Assembly: GCA_021613335.1 (NCBI GenBank)
Contig: JAJTWR010000386.1
Location: forward strand, 648,501-712,500
Length of the DNA stretch: 64,000 nt
Direction: 5' to 3'
DNA from: Whitmania pigra
Lineage: Eukaryota; Annelida; Clitellata; Hirudinida; Haemopidae
This document shows, piece by piece, positions 47,001-64,000 of this stretch. The stretch's first letter is position 1. Every line of letters starts with the position of its first letter. A program made the position numbers and the translations under genes. Below the pieces are notes generated by a model, which was given only the letters and a program-made list of their open reading frames with translations, did no database searches and was not told where the DNA came from.

Positions 47001-49888
47001 TCCACGGTAACGTCAAATTTGCATTTCAAATCGATCTCGCGTACTTTTTCGAGCGCGCACACGCCAACAAACAACCTCACCGTTTTCGACAACGTAGTAG
47101 GAATTATTGCCCAATCCGTCTGCTCCGTTAGCACCATTGTTGTCGTTGAGGGCAGTGTTGCTGGACAGGTAGTAGGTGTTCTTGCTCGAGGATTTCGACG
47201 AACCGTTGGTTTTGAGGGTGTTCAGGGAGTCCACGGAGCGCCCGACATTCGCCCCCTCGACACCGTAACCCGGGTTGTAGAAATTTTCCATCGAGTCCCC
47301 TGACCTAGGCCCTCCACCCTGCACCAAGGACGGCCTGGAGTTGTACTTGGAGACGCTGCTGAAGTTGTCGGAGGGTGGCAGAAGGACAGATCTGTTGGAA
47401 GGGACCCTGGAATTGAGGCCAGAGTAGGAACCGCTGTTTATCTGGGGAGGATTGTTTGACCACAGGCCGTCCTGGACAGGGTTCAACCTCTTAGGAATGG
47501 GACCCTTGGGCTTCATAACTTTCGAGTATAACTGCTCTGGGTTTTCTAATATTTTTTTGGAAATTGATTAATGGATGCTTAAAACAAAGTAAAAATTATA
47601 AATTTAGATTTTAAATTGAAAATTAGAAGAAGCTCTAAAATGGTAAAGCTTCAATCATTACAAAGATTTACAAATTTACAATTTACCTGTTTTCATAAAA
47701 CTTCTGTTATGCGAAGGATTCTGAAAGAAGGTGATAAAACTAATTTAGAATCAATAAATCCATTACTGATGACATCTACATTTACAACATTATTAATAAG
47801 AGATAAGATTAAATTCTATTTTCGCAAAATATTCGACTCGTGAACCAACATTTCCGACGAAACTCCTGTCGCTGAACTGGATCGACGCAGACTGCCGAGG
47901 GCTGTTGTCGTCGTTGAACCTCGAACTCCTGTCCGCGTCCTCGGGCTGGCGCTCAAAAGATTTCCACGTCTTGACGTTCTCATCCTGGTTTGACAGGTAA
48001 GAAGAGTTGTGGCCCTGAGCAGTTATTGGGGACTGGGCCATCGGGTTTACCCTGCCACCACCATCCACCTTCAAATGTCCCTCATAGGGAGAGCCACCAG
48101 CCCCAAGATCTCCTCTGTCTGCTAGGTTTCTATTGTTGTTCAGAGGAGCAGGATTGCTATTTCTGAAAATGTCTGGTTGCTGGGTTACTGTTCCTCGACG
48201 AAATTCCCGTTCAGTGTTCAACTGCCCCCAATGAGGAGAATTTTCGGTCGCGGCTCGCCGGCCGTAGTTTCCCGGCGAATTAAACGTTCCTTCTTCCGGA
48301 CTGTACACAGGCACTCGACTTCGGTGCTCGGAAAATCCACGCTGAAGAGGCACGATGCCTTCGGTCGAACCTCTCCATCCTTCGGCTTCGTCTTGATGTC
48401 TCGAAGCGGGAGCTTTGGACCTCTCGAGGTTGTGGTAGCTCTGACTCCTCTTGTGAGGGAGGTCCAAATCGGACTCGTTCTGCTGGAAAGTGCGGTCTCT
48501 CGTTCCGGAAACCGAGTTTGATCTCTGAGCGAGGTGGTGCGGAAATGGAGACTTTCCGCCTTTGAACACGTCTTCGTGGTCGTCGTTCGCATTCCTTTCG
48601 AACGCCTCCTTCCACTCGCCATAGTTCTCCGGAGATTCGGCAGCCAGGTAAATGGCTTTCTTTTTGCTATTCTTCTGAGTTAACTATAAACATATGCAAA
48701 GATATTCAAAGTTATGCAAATAATCTTCGTGGATATTTATGATTATTGATCGATGAATGTTTATAGATAATTATCATCGTCTAAATTGGCAATTAAGTGC
48801 TAGTGCATTAAAACCCATTACATTTCATCGTCGTTATTAAAAGAATGAATTAAAAGAAGGTAGCAAAACAAGACAAAAGTATAAACATGCAAATAAAAAA
48901 AAATCAGAAGATTCATTTCGAGTTCAAAGGAAACAAAATTCGATTTCGAACCTTGAATGCAAATTTGTTCAGAATTCCTGGCTCTCCATAGCAGGGAGCG
49001 AAGGTTGATCCCGACAACGCATAAGATGATAACATCCGCCGTCCATTCGGGTCTGCGTAATTGCAAATCATTCGTCACTTCTTACGATGGGATGGTAATT
49101 ACAAATTCATGCAGTTCGTGTCAGGCGTAATCCGACATAGGTTCTGACGAAATGAGTTTTAAAAAAACAACTTTCTAATAACAATAACAATAATAATAAT
49201 AATAACAATAATAATAACAATAATAATAAAATGAATTTAAGTAAAATGTAAAAACGACAAAATAAATTTTATTAATTAATTTTATTGAAATGTGATTGAT
49301 TCAAAATAATTGTTCGACTACCTTTATAGCAGTTGAGTTCATCCCTTGACATCGTGAACCACCTTCGTTTCCATTGCTTGAAAATTCCTTCCTAGCAACA
49401 AGAATTTTAAACATTGCTGATTAAATAATGTTATTGTTGTTGTTGTTGTTGTTGTTGTTATTATTATTATTATTATTATAACATCGTTATAACATCGTTA
49501 CTGTCATCAAGAGTCATCATCACCGATTGCCATCATCATCATCATCATCATCACTATCATCATCATCATCATCCTTATAATTGCATGTAACACTCTAAAA
49601 GGTTCGATTGAAAAGGAGATCAAACGGTAAATAAAAACGAGATGTCAAATGGTAAATAAAAGACATCAAGCGGTTAAAACGAGATGTCAAATGGTAAATA
49701 AAAGGTCGGGCGTTAAACATCGTCACCAACTTGTCTCAGCAGCCATCCTTCCACCTCCGTCGCACTGTCCGGTATTTTTACAACTGCTGGATTGACCTTA
49801 GGAGTCTTGACGCTGGGTATTGTGGTAATGATGACAGTGATGATGAGGAAAGTGATGATGATGATGACGATGACGATGATGAGGAAAG

Positions 49889-49926
<38 letters not shown>

Positions 49927-52900
49927 TCAGAGACTGTAACAATGTTTAATTAGTTTAAAGGAAATCATTAGAATAAATTTCATTCGCTATAATAAAAGTC
50001 AAACTCACTCTTGTCACTGATATTATTGATAGTATTATTAGTTATTGTATTTAATTTCATAATCACTAGTATTATATATTTAATTCTGATAATTCTGTTA
50101 ATAATAATTCAAATAATAATGATTGAAATAATAACAATCACACTAAGCAATAACAATAACTATAACAACAGTAACAAAAACAACAGCAACGACAACAGTA
50201 ACAAAAACAACAACAACAGCAGCAGCAGCAATACCAACAAGATTAATAAAGTAAAACAACAAGACTGAAATGGAATTAACGACGTCAACGATTCAACCGT
50301 GCTTAAGCGTGAACACCTGCGGATTATCGGTGCATTCAAGAATTTGAATTAAAAAATCATTAAAAGTTCAAATTTAAAATGGAAAACAAAACGATTAAAT
50401 AAGTTAAGTTTATAACGTAAACCAATTCTCAATCTGAGCTTTAACTCTGAAATTGCTCAAGAATTTAAAAGTATACTTTAGATTGTGTTAAATTATAAAT
50501 AATAAGTGATAATTATTCTAAACAATTGCAAATATAAAAATATATCAATAGCAATGAATAATGGATATTGCAATTATAACGAATTATAAAACGTGTTTTT
50601 AATTTGAAAATGATAACATCATAAAAATATGATTTAACATAATACCGAGTAATAATCATAAAAATATGATTTAACATAATACCGTATAATAATCATTCAA
50701 AACAATTTCGACCACCTGGGGTTAACTTCAACTTTCATCTGGAAAATAAAAAAGAAACATTAAAATTAATTAACGACGATCTGGCATTTACGAATCCACC
50801 AATACCGCAACAATAACAACAGAGGCACCAACAACAATAATAATAATAATTATAAAGAGATCAACAACTGATGAGATCAACAAGTAGGGAGTAAACAAAA
50901 ACAACAACAACAACAAAACGTGGGTCTTACCTTCGTGTAGTCCAAGTACTCGTAATTTCTGTTAAGTCAGGAAGTCGTAAAGTATTAACCAGTCTGCTTA
51001 TTATTATTGTATCGTAATATCTATTATTATTGATAATAATATTTAGATGTAACTATTATTGGTAATAAAAATTAATTGCTCGATGCAAATATTACTGATA
51101 ATGTAATGCAGTTACATTACAATGCAATATATGCTGCTACAAACCATTTCATCATCATCATCATCATTATCACCATCACCATCATCATCACCATCACCAT
51201 CATCATCATCATTATCATCAACATCCAAAAGCATAACTTAAAATTCTGATTCCCAGGCATGCCTTCCCAACAACGTGACCTTCGCAACAACCTTTGACCT
51301 CAAACAACTGACCTATCCTGGGGTGATCTGAGTGCAGGAATGATGGGTGGTATTGTTGTAGTCACCTCGTTTAAATGGCTGCAGTAGAAATTTAATGACA
51401 ATGAAGTTTAATTTTTTTGTACAAAATTTGTAAGTAATTTTTAATTATAATTACAATTATAGTTACTTTCTTGAGTGTGTGATAGTATTCTAATTATTTT
51501 ATTAAATGCATATATATAATATGGTATCTAAATATATTATGATATATAAATATGATAATGTTGTATATAAATGTGATATTGTGTTTTAATAGTTCTAAGA
51601 TTTCAAATATTTAAAACATTTAAATCTATCTAAAGTCCAATGTCAAATTTTAATTCTTTGAAATGTTTTTGAAATGTTTTGAAATGAAAATGTTTTTAAA
51701 GCACAAACTTGATGAAATAAGGAGCAGACGATTGGTCAAAATCCAATTGCCATCCTCTTGGAAGATCTAAGCATTGAACAAAACCATAACATGTTTATAT
51801 CTCAAGTGTCATTGTTTGCATTCATATTGTGGGAGTGTGGGATTGAAATTATTTCGAATTTGTTTTCAAAGTTTATAAAAGTTTTGTTATGTTTTTGTTG
51901 AATTAAACTTAGTTTTCTTCTGCTTATGTCATAACTTTACTGAAGATGCTCTTATCATTCTCGAAAGGTTTTCATTGGGATTACATAATATCTATTAATT
52001 AATTGGAACAAACTGTCAGAAAGAGTGCATAAAGTGGCTTTTTAGAAAATAACATTCGAAACTTTCTTAATTGCATTAATCGAAATTTCGTGGTGCGAGT
52101 TATGATTCGTTATTTTGATTGCATCTCAAAGTAATTAAACAAACTAGAAACTGATTACTTTGATCTTCATAAGAACCAGACTGAACTGGATGATGTGTTA
52201 TCGGATGACACCAGGTTGTGAAATGACGAGCGTCACTGAAATTCAATTGTTAAACTCACAATAATCTTCACTTCCAAAAGTAATCCGAAGTTTACAAATT
52301 GCAGATTTGACTTGAAATGAAAATGAAACTTTTAGCAAATCTCAAAACAGATTAAAATGAGGCAAACTTCGTAATCAGCGTTTGCTATCATAGCACGTTT
52401 TGCCGCTCGCAATTTTAAGAAATTTGAGTCGAGAAAACATCAGGAAATTCGATGAAAATGTTTCGAGCTTTTATAAAGTCCCATGCAAATGACAGTCGAA
52501 TTCCTCGCATTCTTCAAACCGCAGATAACCGAACAATTGCCATAGCAACCGATATGACGCTTGACCCGTGAAATGACATGCTAATAAGGAAGATGTGATG
52601 GTGATACCCATCGAGTTACTTATTCCTGTACGTTATTATTACGTACATCAAAACCTCAGAGATATTAATTAACGATATTTGAAAACTGGTGTTTCTTCCG
52701 TTTTAATAATAAAAATTTGGCCACAAGTAAGCAAAATGTCGATTTGAATCACAAAGCAATCGAGTGTTACAAATGAGTCAGGCAGTAACAATAAACAACT
52801 AATTTAGCAACATGAATCTAAAACTATCTGATGGCAAAATGACAAACTTGATGAAGAAAACACGTCCGTCATGAGTGACTCCGTAACTCCAGTAATCCGG

Positions 52901-52936
52901 CAACTCTTCGTCGTACCAAATAAAATCGTTGGACAT
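40864..52936 (-). CDS. PLEKHA5/6/7-like (PEPP family) WW-PH-coiled-coil protein
   Basis: The family scaffolds adherens junctions and cytoskeleton and binds phosphoinositides. Twenty-four exons join in phase to 1281 residues: 52848-52936, 51313-51378, 50931-50958, 50716-50738, 49731-49812, 49322-49391, 48952-49052, 47846-48674, 47081-47536, 46712-46866, 46170-46262, 45712-45827, 45234-45390, 44708-44953, 44437-44586, 43907-44023, 43686-43827, 43214-43341, 42869-42926, 42676-42734, 42162-42470, 41790-41864, 41347-41486, 40864-41020. An N-terminal WW domain (residues 8-40) reads LPDYWSYGVTHDGRVFFIN and is followed by HLNEVTTTIPP. A PH domain (about 88-185) has EVEGWLLRQ, FKQWKRRWFTM, LNKFAFK and the closing helix GEWKEAFER. 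A long Ser/Asn/Arg-rich disordered region follows, then several coiled coils (NLEDLRKKLASHTRLRL, ADRRTLERQVENTEKQ) and a C-terminal QIPQRYFPDPDETLES block. Least certain are the two microexons (50931, 50716) and the junctions at 47846, 47536 and 43686. Confidence 0.82.
43120..43180 (-). mobile_element. Short retroinsertion tail in a PLEKHA-like intron
   Basis: On the minus strand catctcagttatgcaaagga is followed by ctataatcaaataaataaat, the same tail as at 4592-4641. Short flanking repeats (tgaaagt) may be the target-site duplication. Confidence 0.55.
44025..44093. repeat. (GAT)n repeat abutting a splice acceptor
   Basis: A GAT/ATG-rich tract starts two bases from the acceptor of the exon 43907-44023, so on the coding strand the intron ends in (CAT)n followed by CAG rather than in a normal pyrimidine tract. 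Confidence 0.75.
45400..45665. repeat. Minisatellite of gatgatgatg-tttgttatgagatt units
   Basis: About nine units of 24-30 bp. Each combines a variable number of GAT triplets with a constant tttgttatgagatt (or tttgttataagact) block. It lies in the intron between exons 45712-45827 and 45234-45390. Open frames through it are artefacts of the triplet repeat. Confidence 0.85.
46083..46160. repeat. CAT and GTC triplet repeat next to a splice donor
   Basis: (CAT)n passes into about nine uninterrupted GTC triplets and back to CAT within 80 bp, ending a few bases from the donor of exon 46170-46262. GTC repeats bring CpG into an otherwise CpG-poor intron. Confidence 0.75.
49837..49927. repeat. (GAT)n/(GAC)n repeat in a PLEKHA-like intron
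   Basis: Nearly pure GAT triplets with a few GAC and GAG, just upstream on the coding strand of the exon that opens the PH domain. Confidence 0.75.
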
Positions 52937-53917
52937 TTTTTGTAGATCTCAATTAAGTTCAATAAAAGATTAAGGGAATTGTGCAATCCGACAATTCAAA
53001 TGGACGGAAATGTTTGTACGTAGGAGCAACAGACTCTATTCTGAAAACAAACAATACCTCGATTAATCGGGTGAGCTCACCTGTACTGCCTTCCCTCAAT
53101 TCACTGGCTCCTATTTTTAGAATCTCACGAAGCCTCACGAATTATTCTGCTCTGAAATTTTCTTCTGCTGGGCCGACCACCCATAGGTTTGAAGATTTTT
53201 AAAGTTTGATTAAAATTTGATTTAATTTCGGCACGAGATTTCCTTACAAGCGTCATGAACTTCACACCTCAATAACAGTTGCATGTTTAGCATTACTTGC
53301 TGATACGTCTGAACAAGAGGACAATTTATTTATTAAATAATGAATTTATTAAAAAGATTTGTAATCATCAATCAGTGCAGGATTTTGGTCAGTCAAGTCG
53401 TGATGTGTCACTGCACAGGAGCCTCTGGGCTTGATAAATACGGCCCTGATGTAAATTGAATCAGACTGTGGGCCAATAGCTGAGATGACTTTTTTTTTTA
53501 TAAAGAAAGGAAGTATTTGTAATGAATATCAGAAACAAAAAAAATAATACACAGAACTTCTGTTGTATTGTATGTTTAATAGAATCCTAGGCTATATAAT
53601 GAATGAGACGATATAACCACAAGCCTACCACAAGATTTAAATATTTTTTGCATGAAAAATACAAATTTGTACCGATGAATAAAAGATAATATATTTAATT
53701 TGTTCGCCAGGGTTTTAAAATTTGTGCTTCGTTCACCAGTTTGAAAAGTTATTGTAAAATCGGTGGGGCTACGTATTTGTAGTAATATGTAAGATTGATT
53801 GATTGACTGGTTGGTTGGTTGTTGGCTAGTCATAGACGAGGTCAACCAATTTTTTAAAGAGATTACTTTTCCATTCGTAGTGGCTTTCTGTTTTTGGTTC
53901 AAAGTTTAGAAAGACGA
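52937..53917. other. Upstream region of the PLEKHA-like gene
   Basis: Probably contains the promoter and 5' UTR of the minus-strand PLEKHA-like gene. No other coding region that I can support. Confidence 0.45.
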
Positions 53918-54271
53918 TTAAAAATGATCTAATAGTAAATGTTCGATCGCCGATTTCAAAAGAGTATGAAATTTATGCAAAAGGCCGTTCATGATAAATC
54001 GCTTAATGCACATATCGTTATCACTTATTATTTGCGAAACGGATCTCAAAGACGAAATAAAGCAATCTTCTTGAAACATATAACTAGTTTCGTGCAACGC
54101 TTTGTATGTTGGAAACTTTATCTCAAATTTCTCCTCGAGGTTCAATTCATAATATAATTTTCGTAAACTATCTACGTAAGGACACATTTTCTCATCGCTT
54201 AGCATTACTACCATTCTCATTTGGAGAAAAATATCACGCTTCAAGAACTTCTCAAACCAGGCATCCGGCAT
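53918..54271 (-). pseudogene. HECT-ligase N-terminal fragment, inverted
   Basis: The minus-strand frame (117 residues) matches residues 169-285 of the protein at 5078-7549: FLQMRMVVMLSDEKMCPYVD here against FLKMRMVVMLSEEKMCPYVD there, and SLRKLYYELNLEEKFEIKFP against SLRKLYYELNLEQKFDINFP. Homology ends abruptly at both edges and there is no nearby start. It is a fragment of a second HECT copy, now in opposite orientation to its C-terminal part at 55345-55827. Confidence 0.85.
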
Positions 54272-55344
54272 ATGTCCTCAAATTTATTATCATTATTACG
54301 TTGGACCACCTTAAAGTGCAAATAATTGATGTTTTTTGATGGAAGATGAATTATAACTTTCGACTAAAACATTTCAAGAACATATGTGTTGCTATACGAC
54401 TATACGATTCCAACATCCGCAATTTCTTTCAGTGCCCAAACTTTTTAGGCATTAAGGATTTAAGTCCCTTGAATCATAAATAGTTTTATATGCTAATACA
54501 GTCATGACATGTAATACAGTCACGAAAACCATGAGGACACCCCATTATTTCGTGATAACTCGATAAAGGAAAAGTTGATTGTGGGGAAATTTTAATATGT
54601 TATGCAATTATATATTTGTGATTGTCTCTTTTTGTCAACTTTCGTCCAGATATCTTCATGCATTAATTTAAAATTCCAAAAACGTGATTTCGGGGCATTT
54701 ATAACCATGAAAGACACTTTCAAAAATCATCAATAAGTGACTGAAAAAACTTCGTGAAAAACTTTATGACTAAGAAATAATGTTTCCTTTATTCTTAATA
54801 ACTTTAAAAAATCTGTTATACATTAGTTGTATTAATATTTTTATAAATTTTCCGTCAAGTTTTTCCAGTCACTCAAAATTTCCAGGTCAGATTTGGAGTG
54901 GAATTGCCTTCCATTGTTGTAAACCAGTCTTGACAACATTCCTACAACATCTCCGGCTGCCGCTACAAAGAAAGTATAAGACCCAGTTTGCATATATTAA
55001 GGCGGTGTGAACATGCCACTGAGAGCTTTCATGACCGCTGTAGGCAAACTGGGGTGGAGGCGGTCGACATAACAAGGCCAATGAGAGCCCCCGCATAGTC
55101 GAATATTACTTGTAAATAATTTCCTGATCTTCTCACGTACTTAAAAATTGATCTGAACATATAAAGTTGATGATACAGGATTATTTTGTTCTATATCCAG
55201 ACATAGGTATTGCTTTCTTCCATCGACTTCTCCCACATTTATACTGGATTCCTTCATTACGTTTCTCACAACGTGAAAATATATAAGCAAAAATAATCAT
55301 TTCAATCTTATCTTATTCTAAAACTTGAAACCGTTTAGACTTTA
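54272..55344. other. Sequence between the two HECT fragments
   Basis: No recognised coding sequence. A GC-richer patch at about 54880-55100 (ggcggtgtgaacatgccact and ccgctgtaggcaaactgggg) may be an uncharacterised repeat. Confidence 0.4.
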
Positions 55345-55850
55345 TTCAAATTCTAGATATTCCATTAAGTAATGAATTTTTCCAACGACTCAGAACAACT
55401 CACCTTGAGAATACTTTTTAGTATAATTTAATAATAATAATTTAGAAAAGATTTACACCAAACATTCCCGATACTGGAATCTCTGTTCAAGCAGCTTCTT
55501 TGGGTTAAAAGAAAAATCGAATTCATTAAAACTGAGGTCTGTCTTACTCTGCTTGAGAAACAAGAAATAATCGGCAATCTGACATTCGACGATGGAAGCT
55601 CATTCGACGATCTGTGCCTAAATTTTACAGTTCCAGACACAGACGTCGAATTGGTTGAGGGCGGACATGATATCATACTCTCTCCATACAATATCGATTC
55701 CCATTTGGAGAGATTATGCATCTTCAGAGCTCAACTTGATCCTGCAAATCAGTTTAAAGCTATCAGAGAAGGATTTGATGAGGTTTTGTCTCCTGGAAGT
55801 GTTGATTTTCTTAAACTTGAAGATTAAAAAAAGTTATGCTGTTGCTATGT
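55345..55850 (+). pseudogene. HECT-ligase C-terminal fragment
   Basis: The DNA matches the HECT domain of the 5078-7549 copy from ILDIPLSNEFFQRLRTTH to GSVDFLK. A short A/T-rich insertion with stops (about 55415-55445) and a frameshift near 55827 break it, and the catalytic-cysteine end is missing. At the position where the main copy has TAG (6770), this fragment has GAG. Most of the reading frame (for example NLTFDDGSSFDDLCLNFTVP) is well preserved, so inactivation is not ancient. Confidence 0.85.
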
Positions 55851-57271
55851 ATTCCGAATGTTTCCTTTTTGTTTGGTCTTTCAGTAAATGACAACGAAAT
55901 ATCATAGATTTTAAATAAGATTTTTATAAGATATGAATAATTTCTTAACGTTTCTAATATTTGTGGGACTCCTAATCTTCCCTGTGACTATAGAGAATTG
56001 AAAATTTGTCAATCCTTAACATTGAGTGATGTGCCACAAACGAAATATTATTACTGGTTATTAATAGATAGACGTTAAGCTGAATTCATCTATCGATTTA
56101 ATTGCAAGTCTTATGGGTTTCCGTTGTGAGAATCATCTTGCATTTTAAATTCACCAATATTGAGGTAATCTTATCACTAAATCAAAAACAAAAAGGAGAA
56201 AAGGGGAGCAGATGTGTTGATGGAAAGTACTTTGGTTACAAGGCGCTGATAACTCAATCTGCAGATTCTTTGTTTGGATATTCGAGACTTCATTGTTCCC
56301 TTGGCACCTCAAATATCCGTTATTTTCTCTCGCATTCCATCAACGCACGATTACGAAATGAGGAACTTTTCCAGGAAATTCTGGATGACGAATGGGAAAA
56401 GATTTCCACGAGTATTTCCTGGATTGAATCTTTCGGACACAGACGATAATGTAAAGAAATCGGTCGCATTTGAAATGTTTTTTAAATGCTGCAGTCCAGA
56501 TTGTAGCAAACCGAATACCCGAGCGTTAATTTTAAATATTTTTTATATGAATTTTTTTATTTCAATCCAAAACAACAAGAATATCGACAGGGTAATTGAG
56601 TGCTAACAATTTTGTTGATTTTCACTTCACCATATGATGCTTTCTTCATCATCTCTGGCGACTCATGCGCGACAGAAAGTTCGGGCATAAAATTGCGGGG
56701 AGCATACAATATAAACGGTCTAAATAGTATAAAAAAGTATATCAGACGATAAAAACTAAGTTTAAAAGGGTGACTAGTGCGTGTTAATCGGGATTGAACA
56801 CTAAACCTTCGAGACAGAGCAGCGTATAGGATGAAATTCAACTCTTCTCAAAAAAAAAAAAAAAAGAAAAACCAAAGTTAAGCCAAGGGAAGACCTCTGA
56901 AATATACCGTCGATACTCACCATGTGTATACAAAATACTTTCGGATTCATCATGCGTGAAAGAAAGCATTTCAGATTTTCTGACTGTCATTACGATATAT
57001 TATCATACAATAAATAGATATACGTTTATGTATGTATGTATGTATGTACATTCGTAAGTATATACTTTGGGCAGGGGAAAATGGAGTAAGTGTTAAGGTA
57101 AAGGAATTTTTTGTACGTGCAAACTGAATCAGGATTGAATTGAATGATTTCCGACTTGTGGAACGAAAATATTAAGCGTAACTTGTTATTATTTTAAATA
57201 TTACTGTAATTAATATTTTTAATATGTTATTATCATTATCGTTACATTATAATATTGTCACCCTTCTTCAG
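55851..57271. other. Intergenic region between HECT fragments and ROCO gene
   Basis: Two overlapping plus-strand frames near 56102-56606 are open but resemble nothing I recognise. A short (TATG)n tract lies at 57028-57050. Confidence 0.4.
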
Positions 57272-62594
<5,323 letters not shown>

Positions 62595-62660
62595 CTGATC
62601 CGTTGAGAAATAAATAATGATGATAATGATGATGATGATGATAATGATAATAATAGTATT

Positions 62661-62664
<4 letters not shown>

Positions 62665-62718
<54 letters not shown>

Positions 62719-62773
62719 TAATAATAATAATAATATATAATAATAATAATAATAATAATTAATAATAATAATA

Positions 62774-62812
<39 letters not shown>

Positions 62813-62815
62813 GTA
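62665..62815. repeat. (AAT)n microsatellite before the ROCO LRR exon
   Basis: About 50 AAT/ATA triplets with few interruptions, in the putative first intron of the ROCO gene. The apparent long poly-tyrosine N-terminal extension of the ROCO frame is a read-through of this repeat. Confidence 0.85.
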
Positions 62816-63199
62816 AGTACAAATTTCACCTCTTTTTCCTCGCAAATCATATTCAATTGTATCTTTTTTTCTTTTTTTTTTAATTAAAATTTTTTTTAAA
62901 ATAAATTCCTAAATCCTTGGGATGCCAAGAAGAAGTAGAAGGAGGAGGAGGGTCAGAAAACTTCGATTTATGTGTGATTTTTAACGAGAAAAGCATCAAT
63001 TTCCTGCATAATCTTTTTTGGACAGTGTTAAATTACACCGAGGAGTCTATTTTTTGGTCTTTTTCGGTTTCGTTTCGTTTCTGTTCTGTTCGTTTTTTTT
63101 CTGTTCTGACCATCGAAGCGTCAGTCTGCTATGAGACTCGGATCCCTTAATGCGAACACGTCAAAAGTGAATTATGATCGTAGCCGGTGGATCGCAGGC

Positions 63200-63408
63200 A
63201 TTGTATTTATTGTATATTGTATTAATTGTATATTGTATTTATTGTATATTGTATTTATTGTATATTGTATTAATTGTATATTGTATTAATTGTATATTGT
63301 ATTTATTGTATATTGTATATAGTATTTATTGTATATTGTATATTGTATATATTGTTTATTGTATATTGTATTTATTGTATATTGTATTTATAGTATGTTG
63401 TATTCATT
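63200..63408. repeat. Minisatellite of ttgtatattgtattta units
   Basis: About thirteen copies of a 16-17 bp unit (ttgtatattgtatttatt with attaatt variants) in tandem. Confidence 0.85.
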
Positions 63409-63502
63409 TCACTTGCAAGGTCGGAGTTTGTCTGTATTTTTTTGCTTATGTCTAAGTTGGTGTCTGTGTGTAACTTTCCACATACATGTACGTACGTGCG
63501 TC

Positions 63503-63504
<2 letters not shown>

Positions 63505-63538
<34 letters not shown>
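63505..63538. repeat. (TC)n dinucleotide repeat
   Basis: About 16 uninterrupted TC units. Confidence 0.9.
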
Positions 63539-63539
<1 letters not shown>

Positions 63540-63958
63540 ATATGTGTTTGTGCACGTGTTTTCTATTCTTTCTCCACGGTCTCGGTGGACTGAAACCACA
63601 CGGACACGACGGAGACAAGATGGACAGGAATATTTCCGGAAAGAAAAAAAATCACACAAAAAAAAATAGCACATTCCGTGTTTCTGGAGCACGCGAGACG
63701 CCTAAATTCCCGTTAGTATTGCATTATTTCCCGGCCGGCAATGCTTGGCCTTTTCCAATGCATTGGGAGGCGAGCGTGTGAGGCATTTTGTCTGAAAAGT
63801 CCGAGATTTGTTTACGCTCGGACCGGGGTCAACGAGAGAGAAATAAATATTGAGCGGTGCAATTCAGAGGATTAGAGCGTGGACCGAGGTTTTTGGATCC
63901 GAGGCGAGGTGCGAAGGGTAACGAATGACGCGAACTCGACAGGGTAGAGCAGTCAGCA

Positions 63959-64000
63959 ATGTCTGGAAAAGTAGACGGAAAGTGGGGCAAACAGAGTTGC
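63959..64000 (+). CDS. Possible start of a plus-strand gene, cut by the window edge
   Basis: An ATG after a GC-richer, purine-rich leader opens a frame MSGKVDGKWGKQSC that runs off the edge. Only 14 codons are visible, so this rests on local composition and the open frame. It would be divergent from the ROCO gene. Confidence 0.25.
   Translation, partial: MSGKVDGKWGKQSC

Larger units (their letters stand above)
62851..63958. other. Presumed divergent promoter region with repeats
   Basis: Contains two simple repeats (63200-63408 and 63505-63538) and a GC-richer right end. No coding region that I can support. Confidence 0.4.

Noticed and set aside
49053..49087. Longer form of the PH-domain exon ending at 48952, with an acceptor further upstream
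   Set aside because: Any upstream acceptor forces a stop or the wrong frame; only the acceptor giving DPNGRRMLSSY keeps the PH frame.
50275..50325. Possible extra exon (reads CSRLSTVES) between 50716-50738 and 49731-49812 of the PLEKHA-like gene
   Set aside because: Direct joining of the neighbouring exons already fits in phase, and its donor would be weak; it cannot be excluded as an alternative exon.
56102..56606. Two overlapping plus-strand frames of 110-115 residues
   Set aside because: No recognisable family, frames overlap, and composition looks non-coding.
62595..62822. Poly-Tyr/Ile N-terminal extension of the ROCO frame
   Set aside because: It is the (AAT)n repeat read through; a splice acceptor CAG lies directly before the ATG at 62594.
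63174..63455. 93-residue frame of YIVLIVYCI repeats
   Set aside because: Translation of the ttgtatattgtattta minisatellite.

Overview
This is eukaryotic nuclear DNA from an invertebrate animal. The evidence is AT-rich sequence, many short GT-AG introns, tRNA-derived SINEs, a decayed non-LTR retrotransposon, long trinucleotide repeats, and metazoan-type genes (GHITM, TRAPPC9, a PLEKHA5/6/7-like protein, an LRR-Roc-COR protein). A spiralian such as an annelid or mollusc would fit, but that is a guess. No prokaryotic operons, CRISPR arrays or phage are present. Gene models were built by hand: exons were joined where both splice sites and reading phase agree, and for every complete model the summed coding length divides by three.

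Layout. 0-5 kb is gene-poor: a SINE directly followed by a U2 snRNA-like sequence, traces of a minus-strand gene, a decayed non-LTR reverse transcriptase, and a 50-bp tail-only retroinsertion. 5.08-7.55 kb is an intronless TRIP12/UFD4-like HECT E3 ligase broken by one in-frame TAG; further pieces of a related HECT copy lie at 53.9-55.8 kb in opposite orientations. 9.07-12.70 kb holds two tandem SMNDC1 (SPF30) genes that differ by one intron. TAF9 follows tail-to-tail (12.96-13.66 kb, minus). 14.6-25.25 kb is a tandem array of three complete seven-exon GHITM genes. Each is preceded by an extra exon-1-like fragment, and copies 2 and 3 sit in near-identical 3.6-kb units.

The right half is almost entirely minus strand: a single-ORF acidic protein of unknown function (25.96-27.33 kb), TRAPPC9 (24 exons, 29.03-39.49 kb), a WW-PH-coiled-coil PLEKHA5/6/7-like gene (24 exons, 40.86-52.94 kb) and an LRR-Roc-COR (ROCO) protein (57.27-62.6 kb). 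Long introns in this half are filled with AAT/ATT and CAT/GAT repeats. A possible plus-strand gene start lies at the right edge.

The genes do not form one pathway: splicing (SMNDC1), transcription initiation (TAF9), mitochondrial inner-membrane organisation (GHITM), ubiquitination (HECT), vesicle tethering (TRAPPC9), junction or cytoskeleton scaffolding (PLEKHA-like) and GTPase signalling (ROCO). The most unusual features are the GHITM array with divergence concentrated in one membrane helix, the intron difference between the SMNDC1 twins, the HECT copy with a stop where a sibling fragment has a glutamate codon, and the very short retroinsertions with perfect target-site duplications.
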